Assembly: GCA_902614125.1 (NCBI GenBank)
Contig: CACMJW010000010.1
Coordinates: 1-38,252 of the forward strand
Direction of reading: 5' to 3'
Origin: an uncultured Pelagibacteraceae bacterium
Lineage (GTDB): Bacteria > Pseudomonadota > Alphaproteobacteria > Pelagibacterales > Pelagibacteraceae
DNA: 38,252 nucleotides
Made by a program: the position numbers and the translations under genes. Below the pieces are notes generated by a model, which saw only the letters and a list, made by a program, of their open reading frames with translations, ran no database searches and was not told the DNA's origin. Positions 24,371 through 33,099 of the stretch are shown in pieces; positions within the stretch are counted from its first letter, which is position 1; each line of letters begins with the position of its first letter.

Positions 24371-25678
24371 TTATTGAATAAGTTTTTTTACCTTATTTGA
24401 TACTATAATCGTTTTATTGTTGATATATTCCTCGTGATTTTTTTCAATATTTTTAAGTTCGTAAAGGTAATTTACCATTACACCAAACGATCTATTAAAA
24501 CCTACTTCTGATATGTTTGCATTAATTACTATATCATCAATTATTGCCCCATTTCCCAAATGAAATCTACAAACGTCATTAATGGGTAGTTGTTTTTGAT
24601 TTTTCTCATTCATTAAATAGTGAGCTACCAATTTATATATGGCATTCTTATTCGATAAAACTCTCGTGTCGCCTATTTTTAAACTTGACGACTTTAAAAA
24701 AGATATATTTTCCAATGGGATATTTCCCAAAACATTTTTTACCATTTTTTCATCTAAGTTCATGAACCAATCTCGAAAACCGGGTATTGGCGATAATGTT
24801 CCAAAATTTTTAATATTTGGTAATTCCTCTTGTATTTCAAAGACAACTCTTTTAATCAAAAAATTTCCTAGAGTTACTCTCGATAATCCATCTTGACAGT
24901 TACTTATGGAGTAGAATGTTGCAGTGTCATATTTTTTATCACCATCAGTTCTGGGTTTTGTTATTTCTTGAATTGATTTTCCTAAACCATTAGTTAAAGC
25001 AACTTGAACAAAAATAATTGGCTCATCTTCTAAAGCTGGATGGAAATATGCAAAAAATCTTCTATCTTCTCCAAGTCTTCTTTTTAGTTCATCCATGTCT
25101 TTGATCTCATGAACTCTTTCATATTTCATGATTTTTTCTAATACTGCTGCTTTTGTATCCCAAGTAATTTTAGCAAGTTTTAAAAATCCTGGATTAAACC
25201 ATGACTTAAATAATTCTCTTAAATCATCATCTAGAGGAATTAGATCTTTATTTTTATCTAAAACCTTTAATAAATCTTCTCTAAGAGAAACAATTGTTGA
25301 TATTCCATTTGGAGACATATTTATTCTTTTAAATAACTCTCTCCTCTTTCCTTCAGATGTGACGAATAACTTATATAAATTTTTATCATTTTGTGTTTTT
25401 TTATATTCATCAATAGCCTTCAAAACCTCTGTATGGCTAGGTTTATACCTCTCATTTATTTTTTTAAAAAAAATTAGTTTGTTTTCAATAGATAGACTAG
25501 AATATAAGTCTGTAATATCTCTTGCTACTGTAATGCCGAATGCAGCACCTTTCGTAGACAATAAATCACTGCATAGTGTAAGGATTGTATCAATGTTATT
25601 TTTTTTTAGTTCTTTTTTTCTAAATATTCTCTGACCAACATCAGCTATTGATGAAATTATTTCTTTTAAATTAAACAT
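24371..25678 (-). CDS. Malonyl-CoA decarboxylase
   Basis: Decarboxylates malonyl-CoA to acetyl-CoA. The 435-residue protein has the N-terminal all-helical domain (to about residue 170) followed by the acetyltransferase-like catalytic domain: FAYFHPALEDEPIIFVQVAL, TATFYSISNCQDGL (the catalytic Ser region), NFGTLSPIPGFRDW, and CRFHLGNGA (the catalytic His region). It is the last gene of the TRAP-2 minus-strand run, 19 bases after tauE. Its place next to dicarboxylate-type transporters and CoA transferases suggests malonate or a compound degraded through malonyl-CoA as substrate; no malonyl-CoA synthetase is present in the window. Confidence 0.94.
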   Translation of the reverse strand: MFNLKEIISSIADVGQRIFRKKELKKNNIDTILTLCSDLLSTKGAAFGITVARDITDLYSSLSIENKLIFFKKINERYKPSHTEVLKAIDEYKKTQNDKNLYKLFVTSEGKRRELFKRINMSPNGISTIVSLREDLLKVLDKNKDLIPLDDDLRELFKSWFNPGFLKLAKITWDTKAAVLEKIMKYERVHEIKDMDELKRRLGEDRRFFAYFHPALEDEPIIFVQVALTNGLGKSIQEITKPRTDGDKKYDTATFYSISNCQDGLSRVTLGNFLIKRVVFEIQEELPNIKNFGTLSPIPGFRDWFMNLDEKMVKNVLGNIPLENISFLKSSSLKIGDTRVLSNKNAIYKLVAHYLMNEKNQKQLPINDVCRFHLGNGAIIDDIVINANISEVGFNRSFGVMVNYLYELKNIEKNHEEYINNKTIIVSNKVKKLIQ

Positions 25679-25697
25679 GTTTTAATGATTACTATTA

Positions 25698-26534
25698 TTA
25701 ACTAATTTTTAAATATTCAATAAAAGATCTAATAGACACAATAATTAGAAAAGATCCAAAAATTTTGCTTAGAAGCTTCTTATCTATTTTATATACCGCT
25801 TTTGCTCCTATTCTTGCCATTAACATCGTCACAGGTACAAATACAATAAATCCGAATAAATTAATATAACCTAAAGTGAAAGGTGTGCTTACATCATTTA
25901 TAATTTCTCCCCCAGTTATCATTGTAATAGTCCCACTGACCGCAATCAGAATACCAATTGCTGAAGCTGTTCCTATAGACTTCCTTATATCATATCCGAA
26001 GGTTCTCATGAAAGGTACCATCAAAGATCCTCCTCCAATGCCTAGTAAAACTGAAATAAAACCAACACCTACTCCTGAAATATTTTTTATAGAGTCTTTT
26101 ATTTTTTTTGGATTTTCTAAAAATTTATCTCTAAAAAAAATAAAAAATAGTCCAACAATAAATGCCATAATAGAAAAAAATAATATAAAATCTGATGTTC
26201 TTAAATTTACCGCTAAAAAAGTTCCTCCAATGACTCCAATAACTATAAAAATGCCAAAAGATTTTACTAAGTTTATATCTACTGCCTTATGTTCCATATG
26301 AGTTTTAGCTGAAATTATAGAAGTTGGGATGATAATAGCCAAAGATGTACCAACAGAAATATGCATTCTAGTTGCAATATCAAAATCTAATACAGTAAAA
26401 GCGTAATATAATGCGGGTACAATTATTATACCCCCTCCAACACCCAATAATCCTGCCATAAAACCTGCTACAGATGCTGCAATTGATAGAACTATTAATA
26501 AATTAAAAATTTCACTAACATTTAAAACTTCCAT
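25698..26534 (-). CDS. TauE/SafE (TSUP) family anion permease
   Basis: A 278-residue membrane protein with about eight hydrophobic segments in two homologous halves, each beginning with the family glycine motif: LLGVGGGIIIVPAL near residues 29-42 and LLGIGGGSLMVPFM near residues 160-173. TSUP members export sulfite, sulfoacetate or other organosulfonates, or move other small anions. It starts two bases after the dusA stop and precedes malonyl-CoA decarboxylase by 19 bases. A role in expelling an anionic by-product, such as sulfite from a sulfonate, would suit the operon but is only a guess. Confidence 0.9.
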   Translation of the reverse strand: MEVLNVSEIFNLLIVLSIAASVAGFMAGLLGVGGGIIIVPALYYAFTVLDFDIATRMHISVGTSLAIIIPTSIISAKTHMEHKAVDINLVKSFGIFIVIGVIGGTFLAVNLRTSDFILFFSIMAFIVGLFFIFFRDKFLENPKKIKDSIKNISGVGVGFISVLLGIGGGSLMVPFMRTFGYDIRKSIGTASAIGILIAVSGTITMITGGEIINDVSTPFTLGYINLFGFIVFVPVTMLMARIGAKAVYKIDKKLLSKIFGSFLIIVSIRSFIEYLKIS

Positions 26535-26536
26535 TA

Positions 26537-27538
26537 TTAGTTAGCCTGAATTGCTTTTTCATTATTCTGAACAATGCTCATTATATGTTTTGTTTTTTGG
26601 AAATCAGAGTCTCGAGCCATCATATTGTCACTCAAATATCTTTTCCAATTCTTAGAACCATTTTGTCCATGATATAAGCCTACTGTATGCCTCATTATAT
26701 GATTTACTTTTGTACCTAACTTAACCTCTTTACCAACATAGTCTAAAAGTTTTTCCACAACTTGTTCTCTTGTTGGAGTTATTTCTGTCTTAAAAATTTT
26801 TTTTTCAATATCTACTAATGAATAAGGATTTTGATAAATTGATCTTCCAATCATAACTCCATCACATTTAAAAAGATGATTTTTGATTTCCTCAATTTTA
26901 GAAATACCACCATTTATAATAATTTCTAGATGGGGGTTGGTTTTTTTTACCTCATAAACCATATCGTAATTTAGCTTAGGTATGTTTAGATTTTGTTTTG
27001 GTGATAAACCAGTAAGCATTGCTTTTCTAGCATGCAAAATAAATGTTTTTGTACCTGCATCATACATCTTATTTATAAAATTGTTCAAATATTCAAAACT
27101 TTCAACATCATCAAAACCAATTCTAGTTTTAGCCGTCACAGGTATTTTACATGAATTAACCATCGAATTTATACATTCAGCAACAAGTTCAGGTTCTTTC
27201 ATTAAGCATGCTCCAAATTTATTTTTTTGAACCTTTTTGCTTGGGCAACCCAAGTTTATATTTACCTCATCATAACCCATATCCTCGGCTATTTTTGTAA
27301 CTTCTGATAATTCATCTTTATTTGAACCACCTACTTGAAGTGCAAGTGGTTTTTCCTCCGGACTAAATGATAAAATTTTTTTTCTATCTCCATGAATTGC
27401 AGATTTAGTTGCAACCATTTCACTATAAAGCATCACATTCTTACTCATTAATCTCAAAAAGAAACGATCATGCCGATCGGTACAGTCCATCATTGGTGCA
27501 ACAGAAATTTTTCGATTTATTTTATTTCTAGTATCCAA
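26537..27538 (-). CDS. dusA: tRNA-dihydrouridine synthase A
   Basis: FMN enzyme that reduces uridine in the tRNA D-loop. The 333-residue protein shows SVAPMMDCTDRH, QVGGSNKDELSEV, NINLGCPSKKVQ and FGACLM with catalytic Cys111, then KTRIGFDD and a C-terminal helical domain (MRHTVGLYHGQNGSKNWKRYLSDN) typical of the DusA subgroup. The start must be a rare TTG at 27536-27538: the only nearby ATGs fall inside the conserved PMMD motif. The first 11 bases overlap the end of dctM 2, so translation is probably coupled. A tRNA-modification gene inside a transporter operon is a curious arrangement. Confidence 0.92.
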   Translation of the reverse strand: MDTRNKINRKISVAPMMDCTDRHDRFFLRLMSKNVMLYSEMVATKSAIHGDRKKILSFSPEEKPLALQVGGSNKDELSEVTKIAEDMGYDEVNINLGCPSKKVQKNKFGACLMKEPELVAECINSMVNSCKIPVTAKTRIGFDDVESFEYLNNFINKMYDAGTKTFILHARKAMLTGLSPKQNLNIPKLNYDMVYEVKKTNPHLEIIINGGISKIEEIKNHLFKCDGVMIGRSIYQNPYSLVDIEKKIFKTEITPTREQVVEKLLDYVGKEVKLGTKVNHIMRHTVGLYHGQNGSKNWKRYLSDNMMARDSDFQKTKHIMSIVQNNEKAIQAN

Positions 27539-28859
27539 GAGGTTTGCCCATTATTTTGTCAGGTAACCATGTTACAATTTCAGGAAAAATACATAAAATT
27601 AATATGGCTAAAGCCATTATAATCATAAACGGGATTGAGCCTTTTAAAATTTCTGACAAACTGACGTCTGGGGTAATTCCTTTTATAATATAAAGATTTA
27701 ATCCAACTGGTGGGGTTATTAATCCTATTTCCATATTTATTGTAAATACAATTGCAAACCAATAAGGATCAAAACCTAAAGTAGTAATAACAGGTAACAG
27801 TATAGCAGAGGTCATTACGATAACAGCTACTGGGGGTAAGAAGAAACCAGCTATTAAAAGAAAAATATTTATTAATATAAATACTACCCATTTATTTGAG
27901 CTGATATCGACCATGCTCTGCGCTAATGACTGAGTTACGTATAACTGTGAAAGTGTAAATGCAAAAAGATAAGAGGCTGCAATGATAAACATTATCATTA
28001 CACTTTCTTTCATAGAAACTTTGACAATATTCCATATTTTTTTTGGCTGATAAATTTTGTAAACTACTGCTATTAATACAAAAACTAAAAAAGCCCCTAC
28101 GCCTGATGCTTCAGATGGTGTAGCGACACCACCATATAAAACATAAAGAACACCAGCTATAATTGCTAAAAATGGTAAAATCCTTGGCAATACTTCAAGC
28201 TTTTCCTTTAATGTGGGCTTGGTACGATTGCTTAATGCTTTAGCAGAGTCTTTATCTATAAAATAACTATGTATAAGTGCCCAGATAGCAAACATACCTG
28301 CCAGCATAAAACCTGGAACTAACCCACAAAGAAATAATCTTCCTATTGATGTTCCCGTTGCTATTCCATAAACAATTAAAACAATGCTTGGAGGAATTAA
28401 AACTCCAAGAGTTCCGCCAGCAGCAATTGTTCCAGTTGCAATTTGATCAGAATATCCTCTCTTTCTCATTTCTGGGATACCCATAGTGCCTATAGCAGCG
28501 CATGTCGCTGGGCTTGAACCGCTTAAAGCTGCAAAAATTGAACAAGCACCAATATTTGAAATGACTAAGCCACCAGGTACTCGCCAAAGCCATCTATCCA
28601 ACCCTGTATATAAATCTTTTCCCGCTGGTGAATTGGCTACAGCCATTCCCATTAAAATAAACATTGGAATTGAAAGAAGCACAAAAGAATTCAAACCTGC
28701 ATAAAAGGTCTCTGCAAATACATCTAACATTTGAAAACCTTCAAAAGCAACTAATAGAGCAATCGATACAAAGCTCAAACCAAAAGCTATAGGTATTCCA
28801 GAAAATAAAACGATAAGCGTAAAAACAGCAACTATCACTGCAATTAATAAAGGGTCCAT
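27528..28859 (-). CDS. dctM: TRAP transporter large permease (system 2)
   Basis: A 443-residue DctM-type protein with about 12 membrane segments. Supporting segments are FSGIPIAFGLSFVSIALL, SIPMFILMGMAVANS, ALSGSSPATCAAIGTMGIPEM, GGTLGVLIPPSIVLIVYGI and MEIGLITPPVGLNLYI. The last belongs to the branch common in TRAP systems for 2-oxo acids, amino acid-like compounds and aromatic acids. It differs clearly from system 1, so the two are not recent duplicates. The ATG overlaps the dctQ stop by one base. Confidence 0.95.
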   Translation of the reverse strand: MDPLLIAVIVAVFTLIVLFSGIPIAFGLSFVSIALLVAFEGFQMLDVFAETFYAGLNSFVLLSIPMFILMGMAVANSPAGKDLYTGLDRWLWRVPGGLVISNIGACSIFAALSGSSPATCAAIGTMGIPEMRKRGYSDQIATGTIAAGGTLGVLIPPSIVLIVYGIATGTSIGRLFLCGLVPGFMLAGMFAIWALIHSYFIDKDSAKALSNRTKPTLKEKLEVLPRILPFLAIIAGVLYVLYGGVATPSEASGVGAFLVFVLIAVVYKIYQPKKIWNIVKVSMKESVMIMFIIAASYLFAFTLSQLYVTQSLAQSMVDISSNKWVVFILINIFLLIAGFFLPPVAVIVMTSAILLPVITTLGFDPYWFAIVFTINMEIGLITPPVGLNLYIIKGITPDVSLSEILKGSIPFMIIMALAILILCIFPEIVTWLPDKIMGKPLGY

Positions 28860-29353
28860 TAATTACTATCCTGTTCGTCGTTAAGTTTTATTATTTCTGC
28901 AATATATTGCAAGATCATCAACGCAGCACCTATCATCATTGAAGAATAAGGAATCCAAAGAGGTGGATCCCATACAGTTCCTGTAGAATAATTTTTTGTA
29001 AAAGCTTCCTCTACCATTAAAAATCCAAAATAAAATAAAATTAAGAAAAATAATAAACTTACTAAAGATGTAAAAATTTTGAGTCTTAAAATATTTTTCT
29101 TTGATAAAAAATCATAAATCCATTCCATACTCACATGCGCTTTTTCACTTAATACATAAGCACTTCCAATAAATGTAGATGCTACAAGAAGCATGGTAAC
29201 CAACTCTGTTTGCCAAGTGATAGCTCTTTGGAAGAAATATCTTTCAAAAACTAGTTCTACAATAACAAGGATTGATAAAAGTAAAGCTAATACAGCAAAA
29301 GCTCCACAAGCTTTGGCAATATGATCACAGAATTTTAAGTATTTATTTTTCAT
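28859..29353 (-). CDS. dctQ: TRAP transporter small permease (system 2)
   Basis: A 164-residue four-segment DctQ protein from the ATG at 29351-29353. Core segments include GAFAVLALLLSILVIVELVFERYFF, TWQTELVTMLLVASTFIGSAYVLSEKAHVSMEW and IPYSSMMIGAALMILQYIAEI. A longer frame from a TTG at 29377 would translate the intergenic hairpin and is rejected. There is no Shine-Dalgarno site: the seven-T tract of the hairpin directly precedes the ATG, so initiation may be weak. It overlaps dctM by one base. Confidence 0.9.
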   Translation of the reverse strand: MKNKYLKFCDHIAKACGAFAVLALLLSILVIVELVFERYFFQRAITWQTELVTMLLVASTFIGSAYVLSEKAHVSMEWIYDFLSKKNILRLKIFTSLVSLLFFLILFYFGFLMVEEAFTKNYSTGTVWDPPLWIPYSSMMIGAALMILQYIAEIIKLNDEQDSN

Positions 29354-29389
29354 AAAAAAACCCCTACTTATATTCAATAAATAGGGGTT
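29354..29389 (-). terminator. Terminator-like hairpin between dctP and dctQ (system 2)
   Basis: On the minus strand an 8-bp stem (AACCCCTA at 29382-29389 pairing with TAGGGGTT at 29359-29366) closes a 15-base loop and runs straight into seven T residues (29354-29360, two of them in the stem). The dctQ ATG follows on the next base. It lies 15 bases after the dctP stop. This is a canonical intrinsic terminator shape inside an operon, expected to give partial termination and so excess binding protein over permease. Confidence 0.8.
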
Positions 29390-29403
29390 CTTTATATACC
29401 AGT

Positions 29404-30414
29404 TTATTTAACTGCTAAAGCCATTTCCATTAACTTATCACCACCTGGAACTTTCTCAGCAAATGCTTTATGAGAAGATTGTTTCGCAATCTCTACCCAT
29501 GCTGCATGATCTTTTTCATCCATATATACTAACTTAACACCAGCTGCCTTATAAGCATCTTCAAATTTTTTATCTAAATTTTCAACTTGTGCAGTCATAT
29601 ATTTTTCAGCAACTTTGCCAGCTTTCATAAGAGCATCTTGTTGTTTTGAATTTAATGCATCAAAACTTTTCTTTGACATCAAAATTGGTTCATACATGAA
29701 CCATAAACCAAATTTTCCTGGAGGTGTTGCGCATGAGACCTGTTCATAAATTTTGTAACTTACAAAACTTCCAGAACTAGTGTTAGCACCAGTTAATACA
29801 CCAGTTTGAAGACCTGTGTAAATTTCTGATGATGGCATACTCTGAATACCTGCTCCTGCTGCTTCTAACATTTGGTTAAATGCTTTTCCTGCAGCTCTCA
29901 TTACTTGTCCTTTTGCATCACTTGGGTTTTTGATACATTTAGTTTTAGATGCAAATCCACCACCTAACCATGCATCTGAAAGAACCACTACTCCAGCATC
30001 ATTGATTATTTTTTTAATTTCAGTCATCATTGGACCTTTATTAAATCTTAATGCGTGGTCGTGATTTTTTACAGTTCCTGGCATAAGCGTTGCATCAAAT
30101 TCTGGATGGAATTTAGACGCATATGCTAAAGGGAAAGCTGAAATATCTAACTGACCAGTAGTCATAGGTTTCCATTGCTCTTTTGGTTTATAAAGTGATT
30201 TAGCAGGATAAATTCTTATATCTAAATCAACATTAGCTTTTTTAACTTCATCTGCAATAATTTGAACCATTTCATGTCTTGGATCGTATGAACCATCTGC
30301 TCTTTGTGTACCAGGCCATTGGTGGCTAGCTTTAAGAGTTACTGCTACAGCAGATCCGATTAAAGAAAAAGTTAAAATTACTGAAGTGAAAATTAAAGAC
30401 AATTTTCTTAACAT
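29404..30414 (-). CDS. dctP: TRAP transporter periplasmic solute-binding protein (system 2)
   Basis: A 336-residue DctP-family binding protein with a Sec signal (about residues 1-24, ending IGSAVA). Then come KASHQWPGTQ, YPAKSLYKPKEQW, a long ligand lobe with QVMRAAGKAFNQML (an Arg where the family binds carboxylates), and EIYTGLQTGVLTGANTSS. Two Cys (in KTKCIKN and QVSCATPPG) could form a disulfide in the periplasm. A strong GAGGAG lies 8 bases before the ATG, as expected for an abundant binding protein. It is divergent from the CoA transferase gene across 85 bases and heads a six-gene run. Ligand unknown. Confidence 0.93.
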   Translation of the reverse strand: MLRKLSLIFTSVILTFSLIGSAVAVTLKASHQWPGTQRADGSYDPRHEMVQIIADEVKKANVDLDIRIYPAKSLYKPKEQWKPMTTGQLDISAFPLAYASKFHPEFDATLMPGTVKNHDHALRFNKGPMMTEIKKIINDAGVVVLSDAWLGGGFASKTKCIKNPSDAKGQVMRAAGKAFNQMLEAAGAGIQSMPSSEIYTGLQTGVLTGANTSSGSFVSYKIYEQVSCATPPGKFGLWFMYEPILMSKKSFDALNSKQQDALMKAGKVAEKYMTAQVENLDKKFEDAYKAAGVKLVYMDEKDHAAWVEIAKQSSHKAFAEKVPGGDKLMEMALAVK

Positions 30415-30444
30415 GTTATTTTCTCCTCATTTGTTTAAAATGTA

Positions 30445-30473
30445 ATTAAATTGAACTTCTTAATAAGAGTCAA
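30445..30473 (-). promoter_or_regulatory. Putative sigma70-type promoter of TRAP operon 2
   Basis: On the minus strand TTGACT (30468-30473), a 17-base spacer and TTTAAT (30445-30450) give a good vegetative promoter. A start near 30438 would leave a leader of about 24 bases containing the GAGGAG of dctP. Predicted by eye only. Confidence 0.5.
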
Positions 30474-30479
30474 TATAAC
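30451..30479 (+). promoter_or_regulatory. Putative sigma70-type promoter of the CoA transferase operon
   Basis: TTGAAC (30451-30456), a 17-base spacer and TATAAC (30474-30479). A start near 30486 gives a leader of about 14 bases without a clear Shine-Dalgarno site. It interlocks base for base with the opposite promoter: each -35 abuts the other's -10. Confidence 0.5.
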
Positions 30480-30499
30480 CATATGTCATTATATTTATT

Positions 30500-31642
30500 A
30501 TGGATGGTCCATTAAAAAATTTATTAGTTGTTGATTTAACAAGGGTTTTGGTAGGTCCTTACTGTACAATGATTTTATCTGATCTTGGAGCGAGAGTTAT
30601 TAAAATTGAAGCTCCTGAAATTGGAGATGACTCGAGAGGATTTGGTCCTTTCATTGACGATTACTCTGCATATTTTATGTCATTGAATAGAGGAAAAGAA
30701 AGTATCGCTCTTAATTTAAAAAATGAAGACGATAAAAAAGTTTTTGAAAAAATTTTGGCAAAAGCAGACATATTAGTTGAAAATTTTAAACCAGGCACTT
30801 TAGAAAAATGGGGATTTGGTTGGAATGAAGTAAGTAAAAAATATCCTAAATTAATTTATGCGTCAGCTTCAGGTTTTGGTCAAACAGGACCGCTTAAAGA
30901 ATTGCCAGCATATGACATGGTTGTCCAAGGTATGGGTGGATTAATGAGTGTTACTGGACATCCAAATTCAGAACCAACAAGAGTTGGAACGTCTATTGGA
31001 GATATTACTGCTGGTTTATTTACTGCAATTGGTATCAATGCAGCTTTGTATGATAGGCAAAAAACAGGTAAAGGTACTTTCATTGATGTATCAATGCTAG
31101 ATTGTCAAATAGCAATTTTAGAAAATGCTATTGCTAGATATCTTTCAAAAAACGAAATCCCGGAACCAATGGGTTCGAGACATCCATCTATTGCTCCTTT
31201 TGAAGCTTTTAAAACAAAGGACAGTTTTTTGATTATTGCAGCTGGTAACGACAAATTATTTAAAAGCTTATGCGAAGTTCTTGAAATACCTAACATTGCA
31301 ACTGATGAAATGTATAAAACAAACTCTTTAAGATCAAAAAATATTGATAAACTAAAATTAATTATTGAGAATAAACTTCAGCATAAAAATACGGATGAAT
31401 GGATAAAAGTTATGGAAAATTTAAAAATACCATGTGGTCCAATTTTTAATATTAAACAAGCTGTAGAAAATCCACAAATTAAAGAGAGAAATATGATTGT
31501 AAAATCTTTTCATAAGAAAATTGGAGAGTTTAAATCTGCAGGAAACCCTATAAAAATGTCTACATACAAAGATGAAAAAACAAGAGGAGATATTCCAGAC
31601 CTTGACGAACACCGAGATAAAATACTTAAAGAATTTAGTTAA
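30500..31642 (+). CDS. Class III CoA transferase (CaiB/BaiF family)
   Basis: A 380-residue CoA transferase with LLVVDLTRVLVGPYCTMILSDLGARVIKIE, SLNRGKESIALNLK, VENFKPGTLE, SASGFGQTGP, and the catalytic Asp201 in DVSMLDCQI where formyl-CoA transferase has its nucleophile. It is therefore the more classical of the two CaiB-type proteins here. First gene of a five-gene plus-strand operon and divergent from the TRAP-2 binding protein gene, so it may activate the acid imported by that system. The aldehyde dehydrogenase gene follows after 22 bases. Confidence 0.92.
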   Translation: MDGPLKNLLVVDLTRVLVGPYCTMILSDLGARVIKIEAPEIGDDSRGFGPFIDDYSAYFMSLNRGKESIALNLKNEDDKKVFEKILAKADILVENFKPGTLEKWGFGWNEVSKKYPKLIYASASGFGQTGPLKELPAYDMVVQGMGGLMSVTGHPNSEPTRVGTSIGDITAGLFTAIGINAALYDRQKTGKGTFIDVSMLDCQIAILENAIARYLSKNEIPEPMGSRHPSIAPFEAFKTKDSFLIIAAGNDKLFKSLCEVLEIPNIATDEMYKTNSLRSKNIDKLKLIIENKLQHKNTDEWIKVMENLKIPCGPIFNIKQAVENPQIKERNMIVKSFHKKIGEFKSAGNPIKMSTYKDEKTRGDIPDLDEHRDKILKEFS

Positions 31643-31664
31643 CTAATATATAAGCTATATAATT

Positions 31665-33098
31665 ATGATAGATAAAAGAAAATTTTATATTAATGGTCAA
31701 TGGGTTTCACCAAGTAAACCAAATGATTATGAGGTAATTAATCCTTCAACAGAAGAAGCTTTTGCAACGATATCTTTAGGATCAACAGAAGATACTAATG
31801 CTGCAGTCTCGGCAGCTAAAAAAGCTTTAGTTAGCTGGAGCGAAAGTTCAAAAGATGAAAGATTAAATTTATTAGAAAAATTACTATCTATTTATAAAAA
31901 AAGATATGGAGAGATGGCTGATGCTATATCTATGGAAATGGGGGCCCCAATGGATTGGGCAACTGACGTTCAAACATCAAGCGGACAATCTCATCTAGAA
32001 GATTTTATAAAAAGACTCAAAGAATTTAAGTTTGATGAGCAATTTGAACCAAACTCTAATAATCATATTTGTTATGAACCAATTGGAGTTTGTGGATTAA
32101 TTACTCCATGGAACTGGCCAATAAATCAAATAGCTTTAAAAGTTGTTCCAGCCTTTGCAACAGGTTGTACAATGATTCATAAACCATCAGAAATAGCTCC
32201 AATGTCAGCAATGTTGTTTGCAGAAATGATTGATGAGGCAGGTTTTCCAGCGGGTGTATTTAATCTAGTAAATGGTGATGGAGCTGGCGTTGGTACAGAT
32301 ATCTCATCTCATCCTGATATTGATTTAGTATCTTTCACAGGATCAACTAGAGCAGGTAAATTAATTTTAAAAAATGGATCTGATACAATCAAAAGAGTTT
32401 GCCTGGAATTAGGTGGAAAAGGTGGAAATATTGTTTTTGCAGACTCCTACCCTAACGCTGTACGAGATGGTATCAGAAACGTAATGAGTAATTCAGGTCA
32501 GTCATGTGATGCACCGACAAGAATGCTCGTTGAAAAATCAATATATGAAAGAGCAGTTAAAGAAGCTGTCGAAGAAGCAAATTTGATAAAGGTCGACCAT
32601 GCTTCAAAAAAAGGAGATCATATAGGTCCTGTTGTCTCTAAAATTCAATACAATAAAATAATAAGCCTTATTCAAAGTGGAATTGACGAAGGAGCAACTC
32701 TTGCAGCAGGCGGACCGGAATTACCTAACGGAATGAACAAAGGATATTTTATTAAACCAACTATTTTTACTGATGTAACAAATGATATGCGTATCGCAAA
32801 AGAAGAAATATTTGGTCCGGTTTTATCTATAATACCTTTTGAGACGGAAGAAGAAGCAATTCAAATTGTAAATGAAACTGAGTATGGATTAGGTAATTAT
32901 TTACAAACTGAGGATAAAGAAAAAGCAAAAAGAGTTGCCAAGAAGCTTAAGGCTGGAACAATTTATGTAAATGGAAACGGTGCAGACCCTGGTGCTCCAT
33001 TCGGAGGATATAGACAATCTGGAAATGGACGTGAAGGTGGTGTTTGGGGTTTACATGAATTTTTAGAAGTTAAGGCTGTAACTGGTTGGCCAAAATAA
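31665..33098 (+). CDS. Aldehyde dehydrogenase, NAD(P)+-dependent
   Basis: Oxidises an aldehyde to its acid. In 477 residues: YINGQWV at 8-14, TPWNWP with catalytic Asn150 region, cofactor-binding HKPSE at 172-176, FTGSTRAG at 224-231, general base Glu248 in LELGGKGG, nucleophile Cys281 in SGQSCDAP, and EEIFGPVL. This is the classical hydrolytic superfamily; the residue after the catalytic Cys and the N-terminal style resemble broad-range aldehyde dehydrogenases rather than CoA-acylating methylmalonate-semialdehyde dehydrogenase. One base separates its stop from the VOC gene. Substrate unknown. Confidence 0.94.
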   Translation: MIDKRKFYINGQWVSPSKPNDYEVINPSTEEAFATISLGSTEDTNAAVSAAKKALVSWSESSKDERLNLLEKLLSIYKKRYGEMADAISMEMGAPMDWATDVQTSSGQSHLEDFIKRLKEFKFDEQFEPNSNNHICYEPIGVCGLITPWNWPINQIALKVVPAFATGCTMIHKPSEIAPMSAMLFAEMIDEAGFPAGVFNLVNGDGAGVGTDISSHPDIDLVSFTGSTRAGKLILKNGSDTIKRVCLELGGKGGNIVFADSYPNAVRDGIRNVMSNSGQSCDAPTRMLVEKSIYERAVKEAVEEANLIKVDHASKKGDHIGPVVSKIQYNKIISLIQSGIDEGATLAAGGPELPNGMNKGYFIKPTIFTDVTNDMRIAKEEIFGPVLSIIPFETEEEAIQIVNETEYGLGNYLQTEDKEKAKRVAKKLKAGTIYVNGNGADPGAPFGGYRQSGNGREGGVWGLHEFLEVKAVTGWPK

Positions 33099-33099
33099 T

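Noticed and set aside
25128..25634. A 168-codon open frame antisense to malonyl-CoA decarboxylase
   Set aside because: The sense gene has clear catalytic motifs; the antisense product has Ser/Phe/Leu-rich composition and no recognisable family.
29353..29377. N-terminal extension of dctQ 2 from a TTG (residues NISRGFF)
   Set aside because: These codons are the loop and T tract of the intercistronic hairpin; the ATG at 29353 gives a normal DctQ N-terminus.
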